Shown piece after piece: positions 10,781-19,900 of a stretch of DNA of 24,247 nucleotides; position 1 is the first letter of the stretch; the number at the start of each line of letters is the position of its first letter. The translations under genes were made by a program, and so were the position numbers. The stretch covers positions 1 through 24,247 of the forward strand of contig JADIIU010000170.1 in assembly GCA_027603945.1 (NCBI GenBank), in the 5' to 3' direction. Origin of the DNA: Terramyces sp. JEL0728. Lineage: Eukaryota; Chytridiomycota; Chytridiomycetes; Rhizophydiales; Terramycetaceae. The notes beneath the pieces are model-generated. The model had not been told where the DNA came from. It did not search any database and was given only the letters and a program-made list of their open reading frames with translations.

Positions 10781-12693
10781 ATGCTCACTCCAAAAAATCA
10801 AGAAGTAAACAGAGTTAATCCAGAATCCGTTTAAACCTGCGTTATTATCGAGAGAGAAAACCCCGGATTACTCGTACGAGCAGGATTTTGAAGTATTTTG
10901 TTCTAACTTAGGAATACAATGAGGATTTCGAAGAGTATTCAGAAACCAGTAACCACTCAGAGCTCAACCGCGCAATGTCAAGAGAGAACGACTTGGCACT
11001 GATAAGCCAGCTGAAACCAAAACGAGAAGCAACTAGCAATAGCACGGAATTACCCACACACCAGATGAAAGACCTCAAGGAACTTCAACAATCGGCTCAA
11101 AAGGAAAAAAACAAACTCAAACTAACCGACAAGCAATCTAAAAGACAAAAAGACTTATCCAACCTCGTTCAGCTAGATTTCGTAAATTATGATTTGTTTG
11201 ATCTAAACCCAATGAACGAGTATGAGCTGTATATTAGAAGCTACGGATCGCAAAGGACGAATCAAGTAAATATTCAGACAAATAACGATAACCAGAACAC
11301 TGAATGCCAAACAGATGATTGGTTGGTGGTTGATAGGTGGACACAAGCACCACCGCACCAGCTAATAGAAACAAATACCGAGTATCCGCAATTACCGTGG
11401 CTAGAAAGACCGAAATCAACAGAAAAACATAAAGTAGGAAAACGCTTGACTGGGTTTTTGGAATCAGCTGGTCAATTAGTTGAAGCTATACTACTAGAAA
11501 ACGAAACTTCCGAATACAAAGAATCAGTGCTAAATTTGAATGATGATTTATTGAAAAACTCAATCAAGTTTAAATCCCCTGAATTTATTAATGCGCCAGT
11601 TAGCCAAATCCTGTTCTTGGATTCACTATCAAAATTAGTTTGCATTGTTTACAGTAATGTCAAGACTAGTTTAAATCAGGTTAAAACTGTTATAGCGTTA
11701 TGGCGGATAGGCGATCCTAAAGTATCAAAGTAAAACTCTACTAACCAGATATCTAGTATGCTATCCAGAAATTGCATGCATTTATAATCCACCAGATTTA
11801 CCGTCAGTTATTGTTGGAGGGTCAAGGGATGGAAGCTTGCAGATCTGGGACTATAAGAATTCTGAAACGTTCCTGTTTGAAAACACTACTACAATCTGGC
11901 CAAGTGCGATTACAGACGACTTGGACGATAACCATAAACTGCCAATAATAGATTTATTACAATATTCGTGCCAGCGTAATTCATTCAGGATTTCTTCGGT
12001 AGATCAAGGAGGCATTATGCAATCTTGGGTGGTGATTATTGAAAAAAGCAAGATTGAAGTAGTGCCTAGCGATAGATGGAAGCCGCCGCCATTAAAGTAA
12101 TTCTTATTTAAAAAAGACTAGAGTTTCCTACTGAACACTATGTGAAATCTGCAAAAGTCTTGCCTTCACAAACACTGCTACTAGGAAGCGACTATGAAAC
12201 AATTTATCATTACGACAAACATCAGAGCAAACTCTTTCCACATCAATTCACCCTACACACTCACGATGCAGTTATAAACACAGTCACCTGCCTCTCCACA
12301 TCACCATTTAAACCAACCATGTTTATAGCAGGCTACGCAAACGGCACAATCGCACTGTTCAATTCAGATATAGCCGCATCTTTAGCGACATGGGAAATTG
12401 AAAATGAAATAGTAGATATTTTATGGTCAGTCCATCGACCTGCATTATTCTATGTGATTGACACAAAAGGGATACTGTATATTTACGACTTGGTAGATAA
12501 TTTTAGTGATTTTACACTTGATTTTCAGTTATTTACTACAGTTAAATGCTTTGCTTTGGCTGATCGTGAACGGAATAGTTTGGGCTTGGGATGTGTTGAT
12601 GGTGACGCTTACTTTTTTGAACTTGACTCTTCGTTAGTCGAATCTATAGCTGACGAAATCAAGGAATTCGATTATCTGATTCCAGTAGAGTAG
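10781..12693 (+). CDS. WDR60: WDR60, dynein-2 intermediate chain (intraflagellar transport)
   Basis: Five exons (10781..10804, 10824..10892, 10912..11729, 11749..12096, 12117..12693) with introns of 19, 19, 19 and 20 nt encode 611 aa. The first exon is only 24 nt. Family hallmarks: the acidic aromatic repeat DYSYEQDFEEYNEDFEEY, then the diagnostic block DFVNYDLFDLNPMNEYELYI followed by RSYGSQRTNQVNIQTNND. TQ-containing motifs (NIQTN, ECQTD, RWTQAP) occupy the region that binds LC8-type light chains in homologues. The C-terminal half holds WD repeats (VIVGGSRDGSLQIWDYKN; MFIAGYANGTIALFN). It acts in retrograde intraflagellar transport, so the organism should build a flagellum. It is shorter than the animal protein, mainly at the N-terminus. 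Confidence 0.93.
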
Positions 12694-12781
12694 TGTTTCA
12701 CTATGTTTCATTTTGTTTCACTAAGAAAATCTAAACAGCTCAGTTTGTTTTGCTGAAAAAGTAAATCTAATAAATATATAT

Positions 12782-13233
12782 TCACAAAGAATGATGAGCA
12801 TAATTTTTTTCAATGTACTCTTTAAAAGTTTCGTCGTTACATTTCGGTGTCCATCCAGTAGAAAAAGATTGGAAATCAAACCGAGATTCAAGGTCGTCCT
12901 GATAATCAACATTCAGAGTGATACTATTCTCCTTTCTGCGTTTCTGAACTCTATTTTGCTTGATCTTGAAATCGATATTTGCTATTTCTGTCAGCCCCTA
13001 CATTAGGATGAAATTACTTGGAAATGCCGCTTGACTTCAGGAGATTCGTTCTTCCACCATTCCGCAGCTATTTTACTTATTTCGCTGCTTTGCAGTAGGC
13101 CGTGCCTGTCAACAATCATTTTGTTGACATGTGCTTTGTACCTAAAGAAAGAGTTTATAGGCCGTTTAGGAGTAGCCTGTTGTTTTTTAGGAGAGTTAAT
13201 TATAAACATATCCGTTCCTGGGATTTTAGACAT
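12782..13233 (-). CDS. MATA-type HMG-box transcription factor, copy 1 (one intron)
   Basis: Exons 13233..13018 and 12997..12782 join across a 20-nt intron (GTAATTTCATCCTAATGTAG, 12998..13017) to give 143 aa, stop TGA. The HMG box (PKRPINSFFRYKAHVNKMIV, then SSEISKIAAEWWKNESPEVK) resembles the fungal MATA_HMG/Ste11 class that includes mating-type and sex-locus regulators and binds the minor groove. A basic patch (QKRRKE) follows, and the C-terminus FSTGWTPKCNDETFKEYIEK is shared with the neighbouring paralogue, probably as an interaction or activation tail. The start is the Met of MSKIPGTDMFII, aligned with copy 2. It is convergent with WDR60 at 88 bp. Confidence 0.92.
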
Positions 13234-13265
13234 TCTAGTTGTACAAGACCGCCAAGGTCGTTGGG

Positions 13266-13274
13266 CTTTATATA
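13266..13274 (-). promoter_or_regulatory. TATA box of HMG copy 1
   Basis: TATATAAAG on the minus strand, about 33 nt before the ATG at 13233, embedded in the palindrome CTTTATATAAAG. Copy 2 has a TATAAAA at a similar distance. Confidence 0.6.
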
Positions 13275-13298
13275 AAGGATTCAACCCCTTCAGAGGCA

Positions 13299-13327
13299 AT
13301 ACATTGGAGGGTAGATTAGCAGGGGTT
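13299..13327 (-). promoter_or_regulatory. Promoter block shared with HMG copy 2
   Basis: The plus strand reads ATACATTGGAGGGT (13299-13312) and CAGGGGTT (13320-13327). The promoter of HMG copy 2 has ATACTTTGGAGGGT (14321-14334) and CAGGGGTT (14351-14358) in the same order, upstream of its TATA box. These are either retained from duplication or conserved binding sites. Confidence 0.5.
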
Positions 13328-13630
13328 GTGCAGTTGCCCTTCGGGGGGATCTGCTCAAACTGAATTCTTTTTACCCCTGTGTTTCATTCCTTGCTAATGA
13401 TCCGATTATTTTTACCGCCGTGGATATTAGTACGCGAATATTCATGCAAATACTCTTTCAAAGGATGGGTGCAATACTGGACAGAGCTTGATGCATTTGC
13501 ATATTCATTGATTGTTCCTTTGATTCCATTAAGATTGATCAAGATGAACAGGGGTGATTTGACAGGTGGTAGAAATGAAACACTATAGACGTCTGCTATG
13601 GATGGTAGTGTTTCTGGGTATTTGAATATC

Positions 13631-13694
13631 TGTTACAGCTTTAATAGTATTGCTACAGCTTCATGTTAGTATTGCTACAGCTTCATGTTAGTAT
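13631..13694. repeat. Short tandem repeat, 22-bp unit
   Basis: Two identical copies of TGCTACAGCTTCATGTTAGT plus AT (13651-13672 and 13673-13694) follow a diverged 20-bp first copy (13631-13650). It lies in the spacer between the HMG genes, near the 3' end of copy 2. Confidence 0.85.
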
Positions 13695-13806
13695 TGCTTT
13701 ATATTATTACAATATGAACTCTGCCGTTAATTGAGATTTGTTTCTTAAATTAGGTAACTACGGCCAAGTCTCTTATTGAAGATAGTGGTAATGCAAATAG
13801 AATATA

Positions 13807-14268
13807 TTAAGAATAATTTTTTTCAATGTACTCCTTGAATTGTTCGTCATTCATAGTGGGAGACCAGCCCGTCGAAAACGAAGTAAAATCAAACGAATCC
13901 AGCTCATCCAGCGAGTTGGAGTTGAGAGAATAATCACCACTCTGAGTTGATTCCAGATCGAAACTCTTTCTACCAATAGATTCATTGTCAGAACTACTTT
14001 TTCTCTTTTTGTTCAACTTGCTGTTCTTGTATTCCATGTATGCGATATCGGTCAAGTCTTTAAAGTGGTTTTTGACGCTTTCAGGCTCAGATTTCCACAT
14101 TTCAGCGGCAATTTTCGATATTTCGCTACTCTGGATTTGTCCGTATTTTTGTATGATCTGGGTTTGTACATGAGATTTGTAGCGCATGAATGCATTTGGA
14201 GGTTTTTTAAGAGCAGCGGGCTTTTTAGCTGGGATTATTATAAACATCTGCGTCCCCGGTATTTTCAT
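13807..14268 (-). CDS. MATA-type HMG-box transcription factor, copy 2 (intronless)
   Basis: A single exon of 153 aa, starting MKIPGTQMFIIIPAKK. The HMG box (LKKPPNAFMRYKSHVQTQII; SSEISKIAAEMWKSEPESVK) lines up with copy 1, as does the C-terminus (FSTGWSPTMNDEQFKEYIEK). The middle contains a Lys/Arg patch (NKKRKSS) and a Ser/Asp-rich linker longer than in copy 1. Where copy 1 has its intron (HFQ/GLTEIA), this copy reads HFKDLTDIA without interruption. Same strand and tandem orientation indicate local duplication. Members of this class often specify mating type; that role is inferred here. Confidence 0.92.
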   Translation of the reverse strand: MKIPGTQMFIIIPAKKPAALKKPPNAFMRYKSHVQTQIIQKYGQIQSSEISKIAAEMWKSEPESVKNHFKDLTDIAYMEYKNSKLNKKRKSSSDNESIGRKSFDLESTQSGDYSLNSNSLDELDSFDFTSFSTGWSPTMNDEQFKEYIEKNYS

Positions 14269-14293
14269 TTGTATTTTGCTCTGTTGTCTGCGG

Positions 14294-14300
14294 TTTTATA
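14294..14300 (-). promoter_or_regulatory. TATA box of HMG copy 2
   Basis: TATAAAA on the minus strand, about 26 nt before the ATG at 14268, at a spacing similar to that in HMG copy 1. Confidence 0.55.
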
Positions 14301-14320
14301 CATTGGGGGCGAAATTGGAT

Positions 14321-14358
14321 ATACTTTGGAGGGTTGAGCAAGCCATCTGCCAGGGGTT
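14321..14358 (-). promoter_or_regulatory. Promoter block shared with HMG copy 1
   Basis: ATACTTTGGAGGGT and CAGGGGTT on the plus strand occur in the same order as upstream of HMG copy 1, with 16 bp between the two parts here against 7 bp there. Confidence 0.5.
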
Positions 14359-14849
14359 CTACTTGGAACTGAAAAAAAGATAAACTCCCTGGGTCCTTAT
14401 CGCTGTCGCATGAAATTGACTGAAAAGAGCGACTCTGTCGATTCGGAAGATATAGCAACACCATACTGTATGATTACAACCAATCCATTCCTTGGCAGTG
14501 CACTGTTGCCATTATGAAAATATGGTGATGAATCTGTCACACAGATCTTAAGAGGGGGTGTATCTACATTGTCCTTGGGGGATCACAAAAAGAATTATTT
14601 CCAGTTGGGAATGCACAGGGGATTCAAATTAATTTGAGTGACTCGCCAAGTGAGGGGAGAGTTTAATGGTGGTGTACTAGTCATTGAGAGGCTGTTATTA
14701 GGCGTATCGTGTCATGATTTCGGGAATCGCTACCAGTCATGAATCAAAGCATGAAAAGTCAGTTCTTGCAGAGTATCGCTTTGAATCGAGGGCAATCCTA
14801 CTCTTGCGCGTGTATGTAAGCAGCCACAGTGGAAAATGGGTTCACTTTT
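14359..14849. other. Intergenic region between divergent HMG copy 2 and FKBP
   Basis: No gene was supported. The most notable element is a perfect 14-bp palindrome TCAAATTAATTTGA at 14624-14637, a possible site for a dimeric DNA-binding protein. An open frame running from 14714 into the FKBP gene is a shadow in a different frame. Confidence 0.55.
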
Positions 14850-15383
14850 ATGAAAGCAAAAAACCAAAGATCATACACATTACCAATTATTGGTCTGGTA
14901 GCACTCCTAGGTACACTCCACTAACAAAGCCCTCTACTTTTTATTTGTCCCATCGTCAAAACCAATCGAACCAGTACAGACTAAACACTGGACAAAAAAA
15001 GTACTAAAGGAAGGAGACGGAAAGACGTTTCCTGTAATAGGAGATGTAATTGTAATGGATTATACCGGAACATTAGAAAATGGCGACGTATTTGATTCGT
15101 CTAGAGCGGCTGGTAGATCGCCAATCAAAGGAGCTATAGGAGTAGGACGTAAGTAGACGTTAATCATAGGGTTTATTAGAGGTTGGGATGAAGGTTAATT
15201 TCAATTAATGCAGGTGTGCTTTCAATGTCACTTAATGAGCATGCGGTTCTTACTATTGGGGCTGAATTTGGATATGGAAAGAAGGGATTTGGGAAAGTTA
15301 TACCACCGAATTCCACTTTGATATTTGATGTAAACTACCGTTAATTTCAGGTTGAATTGTTGGAAATAAATCCGCAGTTTTAG
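14850..15383 (+). CDS. Membrane-anchored FKBP-type peptidyl-prolyl isomerase
   Basis: Five exons (14850..14910, 14930..15148, 15170..15193, 15214..15329, 15351..15383) with introns of 19, 21, 20 and 21 nt encode 150 aa. The N-terminus MKAKNQRSYTL followed by PIIGLVALLALYFLFVP is a signal anchor or signal peptide, and the rest is one complete FKBP domain. Active-site residues of FKBP12 are visible: DYTGTLENGDVFDSS, the GRFIRGWDEG loop with its Trp, FGYG, and IPPNSTLIFDVELLEI. It should assist prolyl isomerisation in the secretory pathway. No ER retention signal is seen at the C-terminus (INPQF). Exon 3 is only 24 nt, and the signal-anchor helix spans the first junction, supporting that splice. 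Confidence 0.93.
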
Positions 15384-15526
15384 TTTAATTTTGTAATTAC
15401 TGGTTTGCTGGTTGACAACTCAATTAATCAGACTATCTTAATGGAGATCTTGCAGAGATAAATCACAAAATTCCAGTTTGAATTTAATAAATCACAGACT
15501 GGAATCAGATTTCAGAGTATAAATAA

Positions 15527-15581
15527 TCCAACTGAATAATCTCCAAAATAATTATTACTGAAATCTATTGTTTCAGTTGGA
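15527..15581. repeat. Inverted repeat, 10-bp arms
   Basis: TCCAACTGAA (15527-15536) and TTCAGTTGGA (15572-15581) are perfect reverse complements separated by 35 bp, in the 268-bp gap between FKBP and the peroxidase. It could be a transcript hairpin or a promoter element of the peroxidase, 71 bp upstream of its ATG. The rest of the gap holds nothing I recognise. Confidence 0.5.
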
Positions 15582-15651
15582 GAAACTTTGGAAATCAGCT
15601 GATCCAGCATGTGAAGGTCTAAAATCAGCAAAAAAGTTTGAATCATAAAAA

Positions 15652-16570
15652 ATGGCTCAAAATTACGACGCTGTAAGAAAAGAGATTGTAGCAATGTAAT
15701 ATACTTTAATCGTAGCTTAAACAAACCAGATTGGGATGACGGCTCTCTTGGTCCAGTTTTCGTCCGTTTGGCATGGGTAATGATTTATTAATTCTAGGTA
15801 ATAAATAATTAATAAATAGCATGCTTCTGGAACTTATGATTCCAAGACTAAAACCGGTGGTTCAAACGGGGCCACAATGAGATTCAAACCAGAATCATCT
15901 GATGGTGCCAATGCTGGTTTGGAACATGCTAGGTAATTGAAATTAATGAAAGAGCGTTCTTGGAGCCAATTAAACAAAAACATTCTTGGATTTCTTATGC
16001 TGATTTATGGACTTTGGCTGGTGTTGTTGCTATCGAAGCAATGAATGGCCCAAAAGTTCCATGGAAGGGAGGAAGAAGCGACGTTCCGCCTAAGGTAGCT
16101 CAAACTCAAGCTGCCAAAGTTATTCCACCTAGTAATCCATGTTTAACGTAGATGGAAGATTGCCTGATGCAGCTCAAGGTGCGCAGCATATCAGAGATGT
16201 CTTTTACAGAATGGGTTTCAATGACCAAGACATTGTAGCTTTATCAGGTGCACACTCTCTTGGAAGATGCCATACTGACAGATCTGGATACTCTGGGCCA
16301 TGGACCCACACTCCAAACCGTTTCAGTAACCAATTCTACAGATTATTACTAAATATTGATTGGAGAGAAAAGAAATGGGATGGGCCAAAGCAATACGTTG
16401 ATCCTAATGATGAATTAATGATGCTTCCATCCGATATGGCTCTGATTTGGGATCCTAAGCTCAAGCCGTATGTTGAATTGTATGCCAAGGACAAGGAAGC
16501 GTTCTATAAAGATTTCGCAGCTGCCTTTGCCAAGATGTTGGAATTGGGAGTTACCAGACAAAAATTATAA
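15652..16570 (+). CDS. CCP1: Cytochrome c peroxidase-like class I haem peroxidase
   Basis: Five exons (15652..15695, 15716..15776, 15820..15932, 15953..16131, 16152..16570) encode 271 aa. Distal-side Arg, Trp and His are in FVRLAWHASGTYD (rebuilt across the tandem intron), the proximal His is in [12 protein letters not shown], and the Trp of [17 protein letters not shown] occupies the position of the radical Trp in cytochrome c peroxidase. The ending ([25 protein letters not shown]) is typical of fungal enzymes. It removes hydrogen peroxide. It starts [12 protein letters not shown] with no mitochondrial presequence, so a cytosolic form is likelier than the classical intermembrane-space enzyme. 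Introns are 20, 43, 20 and 20 nt. Confidence 0.95.
15777..15819 (+). other. Tandem intron: two complete ultrashort introns back to back
   Basis: The intron between the LAW and HASG codons is 43 nt. It splits exactly into a 21-nt unit (15777-15797: GTAATG, then TTAAT, then TCTAG) and a 22-nt unit (15798-15819: GTAATA, then TTAAT, then AAATAG). The join CTAG|GTAAT is a perfect acceptor followed by a perfect donor with no exon between them. It may be removed in one step or by two successive splicing events through a zero-length exon. Confidence 0.85.
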
Positions 16571-16913
16571 AGATGTTTTCTTTAAAATTCTCGTTGAGTT
16601 TAAAGTTTCAAATATCCTAAACTGTCTCAATGCCACGTCCACGTAGCTCGGATCAAACCAACTCCGAAAAATAACCGTAAAGCTGGGCCGAAGCGAAAAA
16701 TCTATACATGGATCAAAAAGCACAAAACCAAGGTCGTTAAAAGGGTGGATTAGCGTTGATTTTAAACTGAAAATCAACCGACTCAGGCTCGTTCCCCAAG
16801 CGATGAATCGACACTGTTTTCACCTTGTCCGCCAAAGCACGCAGTAATGAGTCCCTGCTGGCGACCAGCCACACCCTGATATAAAAGTAAATATCAAAAA
16901 GCCAAAGCCAAAA
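16571..16913. other. Intergenic region upstream of ABC transporter, with unresolved minus-strand coding-like pieces
   Basis: The minus strand has two open stretches that read like protein (RALADKVKTVSIHRLGNE, and downstream NDLGFVLFDPCIDFSLR, stop at 16565). They are in different frames, and a 16-nt GT-AG segment at 16767-16782 (GTCGGTTGATTTTCAG) would join them. No start codon is evident, and the piece would overlap the ABC gene's 5' end. It may be a decayed gene, a chance frame, or a real small gene. Confidence 0.3.
16880..16887 (+). promoter_or_regulatory. TATA box of the ABCC transporter
   Basis: TATAAAAG lies 34 nt before the ATG at 16914, comparable to the TATA spacing of the two HMG genes. 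Confidence 0.55.
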
Positions 16914-19900
16914 ATGTCCAAGAAACAGCAAATAAATCCTGGCCCTCTTAGTTTTATAACAATAAGCTGGCTAACACCACTGCTCCGCCAGGGAAAACAA
17001 AAGCCTCTCACCAAAGACGATTTATACGAATTGAACGAACATGATAAATCAGAGCCATTGTCGCAGCAATTCGAACCGTTCATGAAGCAGTATAAGCTGA
17101 AGCGGGAAGGCAAAGGACCAGAGCCATCGTTATTTCGGGCAGTCGCAAAGATCATGTCAAAAGAACTGCTCTTTTCTGTAATTTGTCTCTCAATTACCAT
17201 CGCATTAGGTCTGTATATCCCAAAAGCTCTTGAGCAGGTACATTTTACTAATCCAGGTTGTAAATTCAATCGACCCGTTCAATGTGGACCCGCTATGGAT
17301 AAACAGCGGTGTCGGGCTTGCATTCATTTACTTTGGAATGCTACTATTCAATACCATATTTACATCCCTCAACAACAATATCAACAGAAAAATCTCTCAG
17401 AAATCTAATGCGATCATGACTGGTGCAATCTACCAGAAATCATTCACGCTTTCCTCAAAAGCAAAGACAGTAACATTGATTTAATTTAGAAATTTAATGA
17501 AGGAAGGATCATGAACATGGTTAATGAAGATGTACAATCAGTCACTAATGGGTTGCTGATTATTGGTCAAGTTGTACTATTGCCTATTCAATTTGGGCTG
17601 AATATCTATTTTATTTGGGGATTGGTTGGATCTGCATTCTTGGCTGGCGCTGGTATCTTGGGTGCCATCGCACTGTCGACAGCTGTCCTGATCCCATTCC
17701 TAAACAAGTACATTGGCAGAATGATCAAAGCAAATGATGCCAGACTGGCAGCAATGCGCGAATTGTTTTATGGGATCAAAATCATCAAATTGCAAGCTTT
17801 GGAAGGTTATTTTAGAGACAAAGTTGCCAAATTCAGAGGAGAAGAAATTGAAAACTTGAAAAAGTTTATTTCAATCTTGTGTATCTTTATTGCTCTGCTC
17901 TTTTCCTCACAGACTTTGCTTACAGTCGCTACTTTTGCTGTCTATGCTGTCAGAGATGGAAACAAGATGAATCCAGGCCGTATCTTTGCAGCATTGTCGT
18001 ATATCAATGCAATTGTAGGAAGCTTAAACCAACTATCATTCACCCTCAGCTCCGTTGTGCGTGTCCGCAAATCTCTGCTTCGTATCCATGAATTCTTGTT
18101 GGCTGACGAATTGGACGAAAAAGATGCATTATTATTCAACAATGCTGTAGACTCAAACTTGCCAGCTATCAAGTTGGACAATGTAACTTGGAAATGGGAA
18201 GACTTGGATGTCATCAAGGAAGAAATTCGTAAAGAAAAGGAACGAAAAGGCGGTCCGCCAAAGGAAAAGAAAGAAGAAAAGCCAAAAGGCAATGTTCAAT
18301 CCAGTGAACCTCCAAAGAAGTCCATGTTTAGTTTTGGCAAGAAACCTGTGCCAGAAGAACCCAAAGAGGAAAAAGAAGAACGAAAACCTCCGTTCCATCT
18401 AAGAAATATTACGCTAGAAATCCCAACCGGTAAATTGGTAGGGATCGTTGGTCAGATTGGAAGCGGTAAATCTTCATTCTTTTCTGGGTTAATCAACGAA
18501 TCTGAAAGAATTGAAGGTGACTTGAAAATCAATGGGTCAATCGCCTTTTGTTCTCAACAACCTTGGATCTTGACTGGTACAATTGAAAAGAACATTATTT
18601 TTGACCAAGCAGTTGATGAAAAGAAACTACAAAATGCTGTTGCAGTATCTGGATTAAGAGATGATTTGAAATTGTTTAAAGATGGACTTAAAACTGAAAT
18701 TGGTGAAAACGGAATCAACTTATCCGGTGGCCAAAAGACCAGATTATCATTAGGTGACCTTGTACTAATCTTAGCTCGCGCTATTTACGCAAATGCCGAT
18801 ATTTATTTGCTAGATGATCCTCTTGCTGCATTAGACTCTCAAGTCGGCAAATATGTCTTTGAAAATGCCGTAAAGACTCAATTATCACAAAAGACCGTGT
18901 TCCTTGCTACACACCAGCTTCACTACATGCAACAGGTGGACCACGTACTGGTTTTCAATGACGGTTACATTGTTGAGTCTGGGTCGTTTGATGATTTGAT
19001 CAACAAACCAGACGGTAAACTAAAAGAAATGCTGGAATCGTACAAGTTTGATGAAAAGGAAGGAAACGACGAAGAAAAAAAAGTAATTGAAAAGCAGATT
19101 GCGTCTGGCGGGGCAGTTGTTGACGAAACTCAAGATTTCATTGAAGCTGAAGATAAGAGACAAGGGCAGGTTAAGGCATCTGTGTACTTTACTTATCTGA
19201 AAGGGTACAATGGGCTTGGCAAACCAATTGCTATAGCCATTGCTGTTTGTGTTACTATTGCTGCCCAAACTTTGAATCCGTGGTGGCTGTCTAGATGGAC
19301 TACAGACGCTTCTCTACCTGGATTCCATGACACCACAATGTACCTGACTGTGTACACTGGAATTGGGCTTGCAAATACTATCGCGAATATCCTCTTTATC
19401 TCCTTGTTCTTTTTTGCTGCAATCACTGCTTCATGCTACTTTCACGATCAAGCACTGGATGGACTTTTGAAAGCGCCAATGGCGTTCTATGATCGCAATC
19501 CAATTGGAAGAATCATCAATAGAATGAGCACTGACGTTGAGGCTCTGGATAACGGAATTGTTGGTGTATTCATGACTACTATTTTCACTGTTGCTTCAAT
19601 TGTTTCTTCTACTGTGTTGATTGTACAAGGAAGTTGGTACTTGTTAAGTAAGCTTGTAGCTAATGATAGTCGGCCTCGTTGTCCTGCCAGTATTGTTTAT
19701 TGGACTGTTTAATATGTACAAGCCGGCCAACATTGAATTGAAAAGATTGACATCCACTTCCAAATCCCCACTAGACTCGCACATTTCTGAAACCCTGACT
19801 GGATTAGCAACAATTAGGGCTTACAGGGTAGAAACTTCATTTATTGCCAAACAGCGATTATTGATGGATGACGCTCAAGCACCATCTTATATTTTCCAAT

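Larger units (their letters stand above)
13234..13806. other. Intergenic region between the two HMG-box genes
   Basis: This holds the promoter of HMG copy 1 on the right of its ATG and the 3' side of HMG copy 2. Apart from the TATA element, the shared promoter block and the 22-bp tandem repeat listed separately, I see no convincing gene; a short plus-strand open frame at 13379-13588 has no recognisable features. Confidence 0.6.

Noticed and set aside
10432..10788. Minus-strand frame beginning at GTG 10788 as the SPP N-terminus
   Set aside because: It lacks an ATG; the alternative start at 10751 with a 20-nt intron supplies the expected first transmembrane helix.
13379..13588. 69-codon plus-strand open frame between the HMG genes
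   Set aside because: No recognisable domain, no intron context and overlap with a repeat-bearing promoter region; likely chance.
14714..15007. Plus-strand open frame of 97 codons before FKBP
   Set aside because: It overlaps the FKBP first exons in another frame and has no protein-like features; the FKBP frame explains the region.
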